From Scleromitrula shiraiana (Eukaryota > Ascomycota > Leotiomycetes > Helotiales > Sclerotiniaceae): a DNA stretch of 64,000 bases. Shown in pieces: positions 12,747-24,945 of this stretch. The stretch's first letter is position 1, and each line of letters opens with the position of its first letter. The translations under genes and the position numbers were made by a program. The DNA lies in NCBI GenBank assembly GCA_028455995.1, contig JABELC010000012.1:1116001-1180000 (forward strand), written 5' to 3'. The notes below the pieces were generated by a model. That model was not told where the DNA came from and did not search any database. It saw only the letters and a list, made by a program, of their open reading frames with translations.

Positions 12747-14448
12747 ATTGTTATGCTTAAGATGAGAGACAATTGTGCGCAATTATTTTCTTCCAAAAGT
12801 TATGAATTATTGAGAGTTTAACAGTTGAATACTAGAAGTAGATTTTCGGTAGAGTAATAAGATAAAGCATCCGTTGAAGTCTAGAATCAAAGCAAAGTAT
12901 TTATTAGAATGAATGAACTGAGTTGTTGGATCTTTTTTTTTTTTGTTAATGTCTAGAAGCCCAGCCCAACCTAAAATTGTAACCAAACTGGGTGCTTGTA
13001 GTAGAAGTCACAATGATGGTCCTCTCGATTCTTATTTTTTAAACCTAATCATGGATGCTCAATTCAATAGAAGTACTCGAGTAGTGGATGGAACAGTATG
13101 AAGATACCTACTATGTAGATATATACTATTATCAACCACTAATAATATTAATACGATTTTAACTCAAGGGGAGATATCATACATAGTACGGAAGTAGGTA
13201 ACCTAAGGAGAATTGTAGAGTTGTACATACATACATACATACATACATACATACATACATACATACATACATTAGCTGAAATCTTGACGTGAACTCAATC
13301 TACTCTACGGAAGTACGGTTCCTAGAACTATCCACGGGATACCGTAGTACAGAATTATAGAAGTAGATAGATATCCTTTGAAGTATCAAAATTCTTCTAT
13401 CTCAAAGTAATATCTAGGTGAGATGTTTACTTACTAATAGTTAGATCTTTAGGGCTAAGGAGAACTAGATCCGTGGATATCTATTCTATTTTAAAAGGGG
13501 TCGATTACATACCTAGAATTACAAGGCTAGTTAGCTACTAGGTAATCATATGTATGTATGATATTATTCAGAAGGTATGCTCTATATAAAAGTTTAATGT
13601 TCTTTCAATGCCGTCGGATGAACCTAGATTTGGCCCCCTCCAATTTCGGTATATACATATCTAAGTAGCAACAACCGGGTTGTATCTAAATTTGAAGAAA
13701 AGATTCTCTCAGGGAGTACCAAGTCTCAAACGCCATATTCATGCAATTCATCACAAACCTCAATGAAGTTCATCAGTCCCTTTAGAAACACAGAAGGAGG
13801 AAGAGAATGGGGACACAAAAGAGAATGAGAGGAGAGAGATGGGAAAGAAGAAGAAATATCGTCCCATCTAAAACCTTCAAAGGTTCGGATTAACATATGG
13901 GATAATTTGACATCCACTTTACTTCGTACAAGCTACATGCAACGTCACAAGTATACGATGTCAATCATTCCAAACCACCCAAACCCGGCGAACCATATTT
14001 CTGAGTGAAAAGACCCTTGAGACTTCTAGATTCTCATACAGATACACAAATTTATTTTTCATGTTCCAAGGTCTTGCAATAATGTACTTTCCATACCTTT
14101 CAAGGACTGCGCCGCCTTGTCGAGAACCACAAATCCACAAAAATAGTGAGTCTTTTCCGCTGATTCGTGTTTCGTAACTTTGGTTGTCATAAATTTCTTA
14201 ATGTGCTGAAATTCTCTTTAATCCTCCAGTCATGGCACTCGGGTTCTTTCTACTGAACTGATCTCTCTTTTCAGCTTTCTTTTCTCTCTTTTCTGTTTGT
14301 TTCATATTCACTCGTTTTTGCGTTCTACGAAGTTTTCCTCTCTCGTTTTTTTTCTCTCCTGTCATCATTTCTTAAGTAAGATACCCGAAATACATTTTGT
14401 GTGTGTGTTATTCTATTGGCTGGTGGATATTCTTGTGGAAAATTGAAG
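12747..14448. other. Divergent intergenic region
   Basis: This contains the upstream regions of the CaMK-like gene (leftward) and the single-pass membrane protein gene (rightward). A (CATA)n microsatellite lies at 13224-13272. No open frame is convincing. A CT-rich stretch near 14270-14370, just before the right-hand gene, resembles fungal core promoters. Confidence 0.55.
13224..13272. repeat. (CATA)n tetranucleotide microsatellite
   Basis: About twelve consecutive units, directly visible. A similar array is found at 39984-40031. Confidence 0.95.
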
Positions 14449-15828
14449 ATGGACGACTATGGTGGTAATAGCGGTGGTAGTGGTAGTCAGAATCAGTATG
14501 ATCAAAGTGGTCAAGAGGCAGCATATGGAACATATGGAAGCTCGGGTCAGAGTAGTTATGCAGCAGCTGGGGCTCAGGCGACGACACAAGCACCGTATTA
14601 TACTCAGACCAGCGCATACAAATCAACACCTACATCCATTTCTACATCTACGATTAAATCAGCGAGCAAGTCAAATTCACCATTTCCATCCTCTACATCC
14701 TCAAGTAGAAGCGGGGTATCGTCATCACAGAGAACCGCAATAATAGCAGGTGTATTAGGAGGAGTCGGGGCAATATTAATTATATCTCTCATTGCTATCT
14801 ATCTGCTACAAAGACGGAGTGGCAAGAAGCCAGGCAATCAGAAAGGAGCCGCTCAACCATCATCTTACAGTGGACTAAATACTTCTTTTGCTGGAGTACC
14901 ATTCTTACAGAGTAATAACCACCCCAATGACTCTGGGACCTCTCGACCACCGATGGTCCCCGACACTTCATATCATGGAGCAGGAGCATATATGAGAGGC
15001 GCTGATACATCCCGGGATAATGCTATGGAAACCGATCAATTCCTCCCCAGCTACGAAGAAAGTCAATTACGAGTACTATTCGGGGCAAACGATCCATTTA
15101 CAGACCAAAACCGTCTATCGGCAATGACCCAAACCACAATACCCTCCGAAGCCGAGCCATCAACCCCTCAACCCGGTCCTCCCGTTCGCCACGACACCAT
15201 GGGATTCCCCCTCGACGACGAAGACGACACATACGTAGGACCAGACGGACTAACGCACCACCTCGAATCGGCCGCCTTCATCACCAGTTCCCCCGCCAAC
15301 TCCACACCCTCCATCATCGCCCCCGCCCCCATCCGCCCCATCCGCCCCACCATTTCCCACGACTCCCTCGAACGCAGCGCAAGACAAGACAATCAAAATC
15401 AAGATCAATTCCAATCCATAATCCCCGTCTCCCCACCTCAGAGAACCTACACCAACGATTCCCGCACCACCGATCACGCAGCACCCCCTTTCACGCGAAC
15501 CTACACCAACAACTCCGATAATTTCTCCGTGCCCTCCGCTTCCTTGTCGCGTACTCACACCATGTCCTCCGAATACGCGGGTGCGCCTTCCTTGCAGAGA
15601 ACATGGACTAATGCGTCTGCGGATGCATTTTCGCCGGCGTTAGTGAGACATTTGAATATGCAGAGGGCGCCGGGCGGGGGAAATGGTGGGAATGGTAATG
15701 GGGGAGGGATGGGTCAGGTTGAGGGAGGGCTCAGGAGGAATACTAGTACGAGGACTGAGAGTAGTTTTGCGGTTAGTGTTGTTAGTGATACGGAGTTGGA
15801 GAGGTTGGGGGTGGGGAGGAGGATTTAA
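14449..15828 (+). CDS. Single-pass membrane protein with Ser/Thr-rich N-terminus, function unknown
   Basis: The first ATG in this frame (MDDYGG) gives 459 aa. The open frame extends 69 nt upstream without an ATG, so an extra 5' exon is possible. The first 90 residues are rich in Gly, Ser, Thr, Gln and Tyr. One strong transmembrane segment runs from about residue 97 to 120 (IIAGVLGGVGAILIISLIAI), followed by the stop-transfer residues QRRSGKK. The long tail is polar and low complexity. It carries four spaced RT-aromatic-T repeats (RTYTNDS, RTYTNNS, RTHTMSS, RTWTNAS) at about 15442-15620. The layout resembles fungal cell-surface sensors with an extracellular Ser/Thr region, one helix and a cytoplasmic tail. 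No signal peptide is visible and no named family is recognised. Codon use moves from C-rich to strongly G-rich toward the end. Confidence 0.72.
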   Translation: MDDYGGNSGGSGSQNQYDQSGQEAAYGTYGSSGQSSYAAAGAQATTQAPYYTQTSAYKSTPTSISTSTIKSASKSNSPFPSSTSSSRSGVSSSQRTAIIAGVLGGVGAILIISLIAIYLLQRRSGKKPGNQKGAAQPSSYSGLNTSFAGVPFLQSNNHPNDSGTSRPPMVPDTSYHGAGAYMRGADTSRDNAMETDQFLPSYEESQLRVLFGANDPFTDQNRLSAMTQTTIPSEAEPSTPQPGPPVRHDTMGFPLDDEDDTYVGPDGLTHHLESAAFITSSPANSTPSIIAPAPIRPIRPTISHDSLERSARQDNQNQDQFQSIIPVSPPQRTYTNDSRTTDHAAPPFTRTYTNNSDNFSVPSASLSRTHTMSSEYAGAPSLQRTWTNASADAFSPALVRHLNMQRAPGGGNGGNGNGGGMGQVEGGLRRNTSTRTESSFAVSVVSDTELERLGVGRRI

Positions 15829-16998
15829 GGTGAGATGGGATGAGATGAGATGAGATGGGTTTGATTGGGATGGGATAGATTGGGTTTATTTATGAATTGA
15901 CGGCCTGTAATTCGATGGGATGGGATGGGATAGATTGGGTTTATTTATGAATTGATGGCCTGTAATTCGATGGGATGGGATGGGATGGGATGGGATGGGT
16001 GGATATACGATCGGGTATCTTGGGCTGGGTTGGTTGAGGTGGGAGTAAATGGATGAAATAGAAGGAAGGGAGGGCAAGAAGGGAAGGGCAAAACATTTTA
16101 TTATACTGAAGTGGTAATGAAGCGGAAATTTATTTCATGGCAGGGGGACCACTCGCATTGGGATTGGAAATTCATCTGGAGTTTAGCTTCTGAGATGATA
16201 GGTAATGTAGTATATATAGGTTTGAGATTCCAGAATTCCCGGAGATGATTAATATATTTTAAATGGGTTGATTACTCAAGAGCAATAGATAAAATAAAGT
16301 AAATCAAAAGAAAAACTTTAAAAATCATATCACGGGAAGAGATACTTGTACAAGGTAAATCATATATGTAAATTGCAAGATCATATCGATTAGACATGCC
16401 AGCCAACCATCCGTTAACTAGCCATACATATCATATATAAGCATTGTTTCAAAAACCCAACGAGAAATCAGAGAATGTATCGAGTGATGCTGAGTTGGCC
16501 CGCAAACGAGCAAACAAGCATGTAAACATATATGTCATCCTTTCTCCTTCCTGTAAATCCAACTCCGTAGATAAAGACATAAGATTTGATAAACTCCTGG
16601 ATTTTACATAAGTAGCTAGGTAACTGTAGTTAATATACACCTTCCTGAGGTATATTGCTGAGTGAGATGGTGAGGTGTGAGTGATTGGTTGGATATGCGA
16701 ATTGGGGTATTGGGTATCGGGAAATATTTGGTTGCGATAAGCGTGAGTTTATTTGCTGGATGAGGAGCGGGAATACCTAGTGTGGAATATATTGTTAGTT
16801 GTTTGCAGTTGAATGTTTGGCGCAAAAAATAGATGTGATGGATGGAGAAATAAAGGGAATTGAGAGTGGCTGAAGCATAGCGCTTTAACTTCCACCCATT
16901 CGTACAGCTCCCATCTGTTTGCGCATCCATAATGTGATATATATCTCAGACAAATCCAGCCAACCAACCAATCAATCCAGTAAAATAAAAAGCCAAAC
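15829..16998. other. Convergent intergenic region with ATGGG repeats and a 55-bp tandem duplication
   Basis: The 3' flank of the membrane-protein gene contains (GATGG)-type pentamers. It also holds a 55-bp unit, beginning at AGATTGGGTTTATT, present twice in tandem (starts at 15877 and 15932). The rest holds no supportable gene. The right end may include a 3' terminal exon of the next, leftward gene if the donor at its stop codon is used. Confidence 0.6.
15877..15986. repeat. 55-bp tandem duplication
   Basis: The same segment, from AGATTGGGTTTATTTATG through GGCCTGTAATTCGATGGG, occurs at 15877 and 15932 with one C/T difference. It is flanked by ATGGG pentamers that probably drove the slippage. 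Confidence 0.85.
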
Positions 16999-17364
16999 TC
17001 ACGATTTCCTCTGCTCAAGCTTCGCTCCATTCCTACTAGGTCCCGACGACGACGACGACGACGACGGGCGTTCCTTATTCCAACCTAACCTACTCTGATA
17101 AGCCGGCCACGTCGAGAGATTCCAAGCCTTGACCAAAAACCCCTGCGTCTTATCCACATAACTTTCATTCTTCATCTCCTTCACACCGACTTTAACGCCG
17201 TCTTTGGTGAAGACGACGTTTTTGCTTTGCATTTTATCGGAGGCGGCATGGCCAATCTTTTGCGTTGTGACGTAGATGTGGTAGCCGACGAAGGCGAATG
17301 CGCAGAGGATGAGGAGAAGTATTAGGAGGGGGAGGAGTTTACTGGGGGGGTGGATGAGGTCCAT
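16999..17364 (-). CDS. Small membrane-anchored protein, function unknown
   Basis: An open frame of 121 aa starts at the ATG at 17364. An N-terminal hydrophobic helix (about residues 9-29, PLLILLLILCAFAFVGYHIY) is followed by a soluble part with the segment TQKIGHAASDKMQSKNVVFT and a Ser-run near the end. It looks like an ordinary conserved fungal single-pass protein, but I do not recognise a named family. A GTGAGT donor overlaps the stop codon, so the real C-terminus may continue in an exon further left (see findings). A further GTGAGT about 190 nt upstream of the ATG suggests a 5' UTR intron. Codon use goes from C-rich to G-rich along the coding strand. Confidence 0.65.
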   Translation of the reverse strand: MDLIHPPSKLLPLLILLLILCAFAFVGYHIYVTTQKIGHAASDKMQSKNVVFTKDGVKVGVKEMKNESYVDKTQGFLVKAWNLSTWPAYQSRLGWNKERPSSSSSSSGPSRNGAKLEQRKS

Positions 17365-18606
17365 GGTTAGTTGCTTGGTTTTTGATCATTATTTTTGGAG
17401 GGTGAGGAGAGGGGGGGATTGGGGAATATGGGGGGAGGAGAATATGCAGATATGCATATATGGTTTGTAATGACATGACATGATATAATATGTATGTCAT
17501 GATTGAATAAGGGGAAGAAAGAGAGAAAGAATTGAGAACAAAGAAAACTCACCTCAAGGCTGAGCGGGGTGGAGGAGGGGCCTTTGACAATCCCCACGAC
17601 ATTGTTTGTTATAATTGGAACCTTTTATGTGGATAAAAAGTGTGGTTCTTTATTGACAAGATTCGAATTCGAATTCTAAAGATCGGGTTTCTATTGTTAA
17701 CGTCGTTGGAAATGGTAGTAGATCTTAAACATTAGTTTTAAATGAGAAGGAGTTTCGTTTTAATAGTGAGGTACATATGTAAGGTAAGGAAAAGGCTGAG
17801 CCTTGTTATATTGCAACAGACTAGGATTGCGTATTATGTACCTGGCCTGGCTTATTAGCTTGGGACGCTTGGTAGGCTTGGCTAATTGATGAGATGAGTG
17901 TACGGCAGCTGCGCAATCCTACCAACGCACACTCACACATAATATCTAAGCAGACACAATGGAATAATTTATTATAAATATAGAAACAGAATAGGTAATA
18001 CCCGGCTTACTGGCTAATTTATCTAGTAAAGGTATTGATCTATGTACCTGTTCGATTTACCGTCCATCTATACAGTCAGTCTGGTTATCGTTCTTCAACC
18101 GAATGATAGCTCAGGGGCCTGTAGTTGCTTAGCAAGTTGTTAAATTTTTTGAATGTCCGATTAGTCAATGTACAATCACTCCACTGCATATCATTCTAAC
18201 TTGAATGTCTGGATTTTGAGTAGACATTCAAATGAACTTGATATTTATATTCCAAGCCGATATTCAGAACGAATTAGCTTGAACATATCAGAATCTTCAC
18301 ATCTTGAAGGGACATTCGGGGATTGATTAGGAAGTAGAGTAAAAGTATAGTAAATGCTAAATAGCCTCTTCATGAAGTCACTACTCGGCCTACAGCTATA
18401 AACCTAGATTTTTATCTTACAACCAACGGAGCCTCCACCTTGAATTTTGGGTTTGGTTGATCCTTTCCTCTTATATCCTCAAATTTTCTCTATGCCGTCC
18501 ATATCACAGCTGGCATAGATACTATCTTCGTCGTTAGCGGTGAGCCTACTGTTACAACCTCCGTGATAACATTCATCATCTTTCGATATCACCTACAACT
18601 TCAATA
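17365..18606. other. Divergent intergenic region
   Basis: This is the upstream region of the small membrane protein (left) and of the decayed gene (right). The left part includes a likely 5' UTR intron with a GTGAGT donor at about 17553 on the minus strand. No further gene is supportable. Confidence 0.5.
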
Positions 18607-19877
18607 ATGGCTGGAACGCGATCACTGGCACTTTTACACTTCCCTATAGCAAACTATCACCGGCCCTTCCTCCATCACAACAAAGGTTGGAAGGCTATTT
18701 CAAGGGTTGTTGTAGTATGTATTCTGTTGCTATAATTTCTAGAACACTCTCCTACTTCATTGGCTAATGCCATCTTACTTTAGAACTACACCACGGGCAA
18801 ACGGCTAATGATCGATCACAAACCTCCCTCCTTTTCTAGAACACATCTAGCAAACGATGATGTCCCAAAGCTAGCATCTGAGATTGTTCTTGAAAGTAAA
18901 CACTACCATGTTAAGAGTTCTGTCTCGAAAGGAAGAACCCTGATTTCTAAAGAATCATCCAAACATCTGTATAGATTGTAATATACCAATACAAACCTGG
19001 TCGAAAAACGTATGTTGCTTGACAAGGAGGCCTTCATACAACAATGCAAGGAGTTTGACCAAAGATTTAATATCTTCGAACAAGGACTTGAGAAGCTTGC
19101 ACAGAATTTGGATTCTCGCGAAGGGAAGTGAAGAAGCATAGACGACAATCGGATATCCTCCAACAAGAACAGAATATCCCCAAACAAAACATCCTCAAAC
19201 AAAAGTTGGATACCGTAGCCAAGGAAATACAGGAGAGGCACCGCGAATCTGATCAGTGGAGAGACTTGAACAAAACAAGAGGTGAAGTATCCCAGAAGAG
19301 AACATACTCGAACAGAAAACAACAAGACAACACACTTAGCAAACCTATATTGAGAGTTCTCAATTGGCTAGGAAACATACGTCATAAGAAATTTATAATG
19401 GATATCCATATAATGATTAAAGCTATCAGAGAGGGGAACTTCTGGCTAGAAAGCTTCTGGAATGATGACCCGTGTGGTGAAACCTTCATTTGCTACCTTG
19501 CAGAGCCCTGGAACGACGGTGCACCGGAGGATCAAAATGATTATTTTGAGTAACACCTGGAGAAATCTTTTGAACTTATCACTGGAGCTTCGGCGGAACA
19601 AGTAGAGACACTTCTAGCTTGCCCCAAGGTGAAGACATGTCGCGTTCGAGAAATGTTCTTAAACCACATAGATCTTTTTGGCAAAGGAGAAGGTACAACT
19701 TCATTCCAGAAAGCATTTGATGAGTGGTTAGAGGCAATGATCAAATTACAGAGTCAAAAGGATCCGGTCTCTTCTTCGGAAACAATTCAGGAAATACAAA
19801 AATTGGAGCAGGAATGTAACAATGAACTAACTCGTATTAAGAACCTGCCGGATTTTGGTACACACTTAGTAGATTGA
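18607..19877 (+). pseudogene. Decayed coiled-coil/hypothetical gene (two in-frame stops, one frameshift)
   Basis: An ATG at 18607 opens a short exon (MAGTRSLALLHF...) that ends at a good GTATGT donor (18715). A 69-nt intron ends TTTAG (18783), and the frame continues with coding-like sequence. It then meets TAA at 18979-18981, reads on in the same frame (YTNTNLVEKRMLLDKEAF...), loses frame near 19128, continues in another frame (KKHRRQSDILQQEQN...), meets TAA at 19551-19553, and runs on in that frame to 19875-19877. The segments are rich in Lys, Glu and Gln, coiled-coil-like in character. No family is recognised. The multiple lesions in otherwise coherent sequence fit a recent pseudogene. Assembly error or unusual splicing is less likely because short introns cannot remove all three lesions. 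Confidence 0.6.
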
Positions 19878-20874
19878 AGACCTGGACAAGAGTAGTGTGC
19901 AAAAAAGGTTTTTGCTGTGGAGTTAAGTAGTGAGGAGGGGTTACCTATTAGAGTAACTCGAGTAGACGTAGGGTTCTTGTGGTATTTGGTGGTCGGTTTG
20001 GGATCAATGATATTGAGTTCTGGGATTCTTTTGTGTATGCTCTAGGATAAGAGATATGGAGTTGGCGTATAAATATTCTTTGGGTGTGCGTCTTGTAATA
20101 AGAGACGTTGAGGAGGGGGGGGCACTGCATTGGTAGGATCCGTACTTTTTAGCCTTTGAAAATGGGTGATAACATTGTCGTCTGCACACTTCCTCTCTGA
20201 ACAAAATTAATATTAAATCAACTACTAATTATTTTAATTAATATTTTGAATGATATAATAAATTTGCACCCTCTTTAACCATTTATCTACTTTTAACAAT
20301 TTCAAATACATTTAAACATGTTTTTTCTTATGTTGAAAAAAGAGATGATATTTTTATATGCGTGGAGGGCTCATTGTTTAGAATAGTATAAGCCTGAAAG
20401 GCCAGGATTTAACATTTTTTTTTGTTACAGCTGGAGTACAGAACCTATGGATCCATTTCCAAGGCTGTTATTGAATTTACAACTTCAGATTCGAAAATAA
20501 AAGAGAAAATAGTTCTACCATTACTATTACAAAGAATCAATCAATATAATGAATGATTGAATTATACTCGTATTCTTTAAAATATTTCAAATTATCTGAG
20601 TTAATTTGGGAGTTTTTTTAAACTTTTTCTATTTTATCTGCCTAGGGAAAGATACTCAGTCGCAACGTGTTCCTTGAAACTACGTAGTCCATTTAAGCTT
20701 GGGATCAGCTAGACATCTCGATACTCGACCCTCCTTTCCCATCCCTCTCCACAACCAATATAAATCTTCGAGCTTTCAAGGGCGGCCACTTAGCTTCTTG
20801 CGCAATTACAACAAAGCTAGGACTTTCGAACATTTCTGCAGAATAGAAGAAAGACAAGTAAATAACTAGCAAGT
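19878..20874. other. Intergenic region upstream of SEC24
   Basis: AT-rich patches occur at about 20200-20340 and 20500-20640. No supportable gene was found. The last 200 bases should contain the SEC24 promoter and leader. Confidence 0.55.
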
Positions 20875-23789
20875 ATGGCGGCACCACAAGATGGATATCC
20901 TGGCCAAGCCTATCCACCCCCCGATCCATACGCACAACAAAGCCCAGCGCAACCAGGATTTGGCGTGCCTACAAACTCACCTCCACCACCACACGCAGGA
21001 CACCCAGAAGCCGATGGTGGAAAGAAGAAGAAGAGAGGTTATGCGGCGCAAGCATATGATTTCGGGCAAGGTGCGAATTCGGCTCTAGGAGGACAGACAC
21101 ATGGTGGTGCTCAATTCCAACCAGCCCAATCACCCGCATATGGAGGATTTCAAGCTCAAGCAGATCCTAACGCAGCATATGGAGTGCCTCACGGTGGCAT
21201 AGCTAACGATCCTCGAGCGCAACAATTTCAACCACAGCAACAATATGGCGGCGGTGTGGGTGGTTATCAACCCCCCGATGCTGGATATCCAGGTCCGATG
21301 ACCCCAAATACTCCCGGGGTTGCGGGAATCACACAGGGAATGGGTCAAATGGGTATGGGTGGTCCACAACAACCTCTGGCTCAACCACAACAAGCTCGTC
21401 CTGGCCAGCCAGCTGTTTTGAATCAGCTTTACCCTACAGATCTTCTCAATCAACCCTTCAACGTTGCAGAGTTGGATTTACCACCCCCGCCAATCGTTTT
21501 GCCTCCTAATGTAAGTTGTAAATGTGTTGTTTTTGGAACCTATACTGATATCTAAAATAGTCGAGTGTGACCCCCTCCCCAGATGCGAATTGCCCACCAA
21601 AATATGTTCGATCGACACTCAATGCTGTTCCTACGACAAACTCACTACTCAAAAAGTCAAAACTTCCTTTCGCATTGGTTATACAGCCATATACTTCTTT
21701 ACATGATGTCGATGACCCAGTGCCAGTCGTTCAAGATCAAGTTATTTCTCGTTGCAGAAGGTGTCGGTCTTACATCAACCCATACGTCTCATTCTTAGAT
21801 CACGGACACAGATGGAGGTGTAATATGTGTAACCTTACAAACGACGTTCCACAAGCTTTTGACTGGGACGCAGCGGCACAAAAAAGTGTCGATAGGTGGC
21901 AACGACCTGAACTCAACCATGCGGTGGTGGAATTTGTCGCTCCTCAAGAATACATGGTTAGACCTCCTCAACCACTGGTCTATCTTTTCTTGTTCGATGT
22001 CAGCTTTGCATCTGTATCATGTGGCTTGTTAGCTACTAGTGCTAGGACTATACTCGACAGTCTCAACAGGATACCAAACGCTGATCGAAGAACACGAGTT
22101 GGGTTTATGGCTGTGGATTCCGCTTTACATTACTTTTCGGTTCCAAAAGATACAGAAGAAAATGGAGAGACGAACATGCTTGTTGTAAGCGATCTGGATG
22201 AACCTTTCTTGCCTGTTCCTCAAGAGTTATTGGTACCATTGTCCGAGTGCAGATTGAATGTTGAGAAATTCCTCATGACTCTACCTCAAATGTTCCAGAC
22301 CAACCAAAACAGCGGATCATGTATGGGATCAGCTCTTCGTGCTGGTCACAAACTTATTTCACCACTCGGCGGTAAGATTGTAGTGATCACTGCTTCATTA
22401 CCAAACATTGGTTATGGCAAATTGGAGATGCGAGAAGATAAGAAATTATTAGGTACTTCAAAGGAGAGTGGTTTACTACAAACGGCAAACAGTTTCTACA
22501 AAAGTTTTGCTGTCGAATGTTCAAAGAATCAAGTATCTATCGATATGTTCTTGTTCTCGTCACAATACCAGGACGTCGCCTCTCTTAGCAATCTCCCAAG
22601 ATATACTGGTGGACAAACGTATTTCTACCCTGGTTGGAATGCTGGAAGAAGTGAAGACGCAATCAAGTTTGCGACGGAGTTCAGTGATTACCTCTCTGCT
22701 GAGATTGGTCTTGAGGCTGTTCTACGTGTTCGTGCTACCACAGGTCTCCGAATGAGCACTTTCTACGGTAACTTCTTCAACCGAAGCTCTGATCTTTGCG
22801 CTTTCCCGGCTTTCCCCCGTGATCAAAGTTATGTTGTCGAAGTCGCCATTGACGAATCTCTTTCGAAGAATTTTGTTTGCATGCAGACTGCTGTCTTGCA
22901 CACCACTAGCAATGGTGAACGTCGTATCAGAGTTATGACTTTGTCATTACCTACCACAACCAACCTTGCTGATGTTTATGCATCAGCTGATCAATGTGCT
23001 ATTACAACCTTCTACAGTCACAAGGCAGTTGAGCGAGCATTAAGTGGTGGGCTTGAGCCTGCACGAGAGGCTCTTCAATCGAAGTTAATCGAGCTTCTAC
23101 AGACCTTCAAGAAAGAGCTCGCTGGTGGAAACATGGGAGGTGGTGGACTTCAATTCCCTGCAAACCTTCGTGGATTACCCGTTCTTTTCTTGGGACTTAT
23201 CAAGAACGTTGGACTTCGAAAATCGGCTCAAATCCCTTCGGATCTTCGTTCTGCTGCTCTTTGCCAATTGTCAACTTTACCTCTTCCTCTTTTGATGCAA
23301 TACATCTACCCACGTCTTTACTCATTACATGACATGCCAGATAATGCAGGAATTCCGGATCCTGAGACAAACCAAATTGTCTTACCTCCACCTCTCAACC
23401 TTTCTTCCGAACGTCTCGTACCATTCGGTCTTTACTTGATCGACGATGGGCAAACTCAATTCCTCTGGGTTGGACGAGATGCCGTCCCACAACTTCTCGC
23501 CGACGTCTTTGACGTCACCGATAGGACAAAACTCAAGGTCGGAAAGAGTACCCTACCAGAATTGGACAACGATTTCAGCGAGCGCGTTCGTGCCGTCTTC
23601 CAGAAATGCCACGATTACAGATCAAGAGGGGTGGGAAGCATCGTTGTGCCTCATCTCTATGTGGTTAGGGAGGATGGCGAACCTAGCTTGAAATTGTGGG
23701 CTCAGACTCTTTTGGTGGAGGATAGGGCGGATCAGGGAATGAGCTTTCAGCAGTGGATGGGGAGTTTGAGAGAGAAGGTGAGCTCTTGA
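20875..23789 (+). CDS. SEC24: COPII coat cargo-binding subunit Sec24
   Basis: Sec24 pairs with Sec23 on Sar1-GTP membranes at ER exit sites and binds cargo sorting signals. The exons are 20875-21510 and 21561-23789, with a 50-nt intron (GTAAGT ... AAAATAG). The product is 954 aa, close to yeast Sec24. The N-terminal 200 residues are a disordered Pro/Gln/Gly-rich region. A zinc finger follows with CRRC and CNMC pairs, within CRRCRSYINPYVSFLDHG and WRCNMC. Then come a trunk domain (PLVYLFLFDVSFASVSCG), a beta-sandwich and helical region, and a gelsolin-like end (FGLYLIDDGQTQFLWVGRDA). The start fits: the first ATG after an A-rich leader. It is tandem with the RMI1-like gene, 1.16 kb apart. Identification is very secure. 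Confidence 0.97.
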
Positions 23790-24945
23790 GTTGTGAGAGG
23801 AGATAGGATGAGGTGATTTGAGGAAGAATTAGGGTTGTTGTTGTTGTGGATGAATAGATGGGTGTGGATGTGGAGTCATGGCATGGCATGGCATCAGGGG
23901 CATTAAAATGAATGCTATTGATTGATGTCCTTTTCTGAATTACTTGCAAGTTGTTTCGAAGGAAACGATAAAAGAAAAATGAAATATCTTCTCATTATTT
24001 TTGCTTGTTTACTTGCTTGTTGCTTGCTTCCCACTCTTTTTACTTTTCTTTCCTACTTACTTGATTATTGGTCTGAAAAGCTAAAGCTATGTATGTTATA
24101 GAGGGGATGGATATTCGTTCACCTATTTACATTCGAAGAATGAGAATAGGAATAGGGATAAGAATAAAATAATAACTTTGAAAACCTTGAAATGACAAAC
24201 ATCTTTCCCTATATTCACCCTTTACGAAATACTTAAATATATATCGTATACCAGTATACTGTACTTAAGCTCGTTGATCATGATTTATTTCTATCTATAC
24301 ATACCAACCACATAAACCATTGATACGAGTACAGTAGAAACCCCACAACAAGGAACTGTCCGTCCATACGATACGCGACTATCCTATCACTGCCGCCAGC
24401 CTTACCCCACCATATAGCCTCACATCAAGAAAAAAAAACTCTTCGCCACCCCAAGCTTTCGACCCCAGACCTCCAGAACAACAGATTCTTACTCCTTGAA
24501 TCGGGCATCTGCCACTCGAGAAGAAAAAGACGCTTTTGACTTGGAGGTTTCGAGGTGATTGAAGAGGTGGAGGGGGTGTAGGAGGGGGTGGGAGGGTGTT
24601 TTGGGAAGGCTGGATGTTTGGGAGCTTGGCTGGTCTGTGCGCGAGGCTGGGGTGTGGGTGGGGTGGGGTGGCGAGGCTGTGAATGGGATTGGATTGTTTT
24701 GGTGGTTGTTTTTAAAAATGTCGATTTGTTTTGTCAAAAAGGTTGGAAGGACGGAGGGGCATATGGCCACGACGAGATGTGATAGCATATTCGGTCATGA
24801 TATGATATAATAAGATATGATATGATATGGTGATATCAGATAGTCTATCAATTCATTGATCACTCGCCATACTACTGCTCTTTTAGCATAATAAACAAAT
24901 ACGCAGAACCCTCACATCATATCACATCAAACCACCACAATCAAA
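23790..24945. other. Intergenic region between SEC24 and the RMI1-like gene
   Basis: This holds the SEC24 3' flank and the RMI1-like upstream region. G-rich sequence at about 24540-24690 opens frames in several registers, but they lack coding character. Short GATAT-type repeats lie near 24798-24830. No gene is supportable. Confidence 0.55.

Noticed and set aside
24559..24810. Gly/Trp-rich frames between SEC24 and the RMI1-like gene
   Set aside because: They are products of G-rich sequence open in two registers at once, which signals composition rather than coding.
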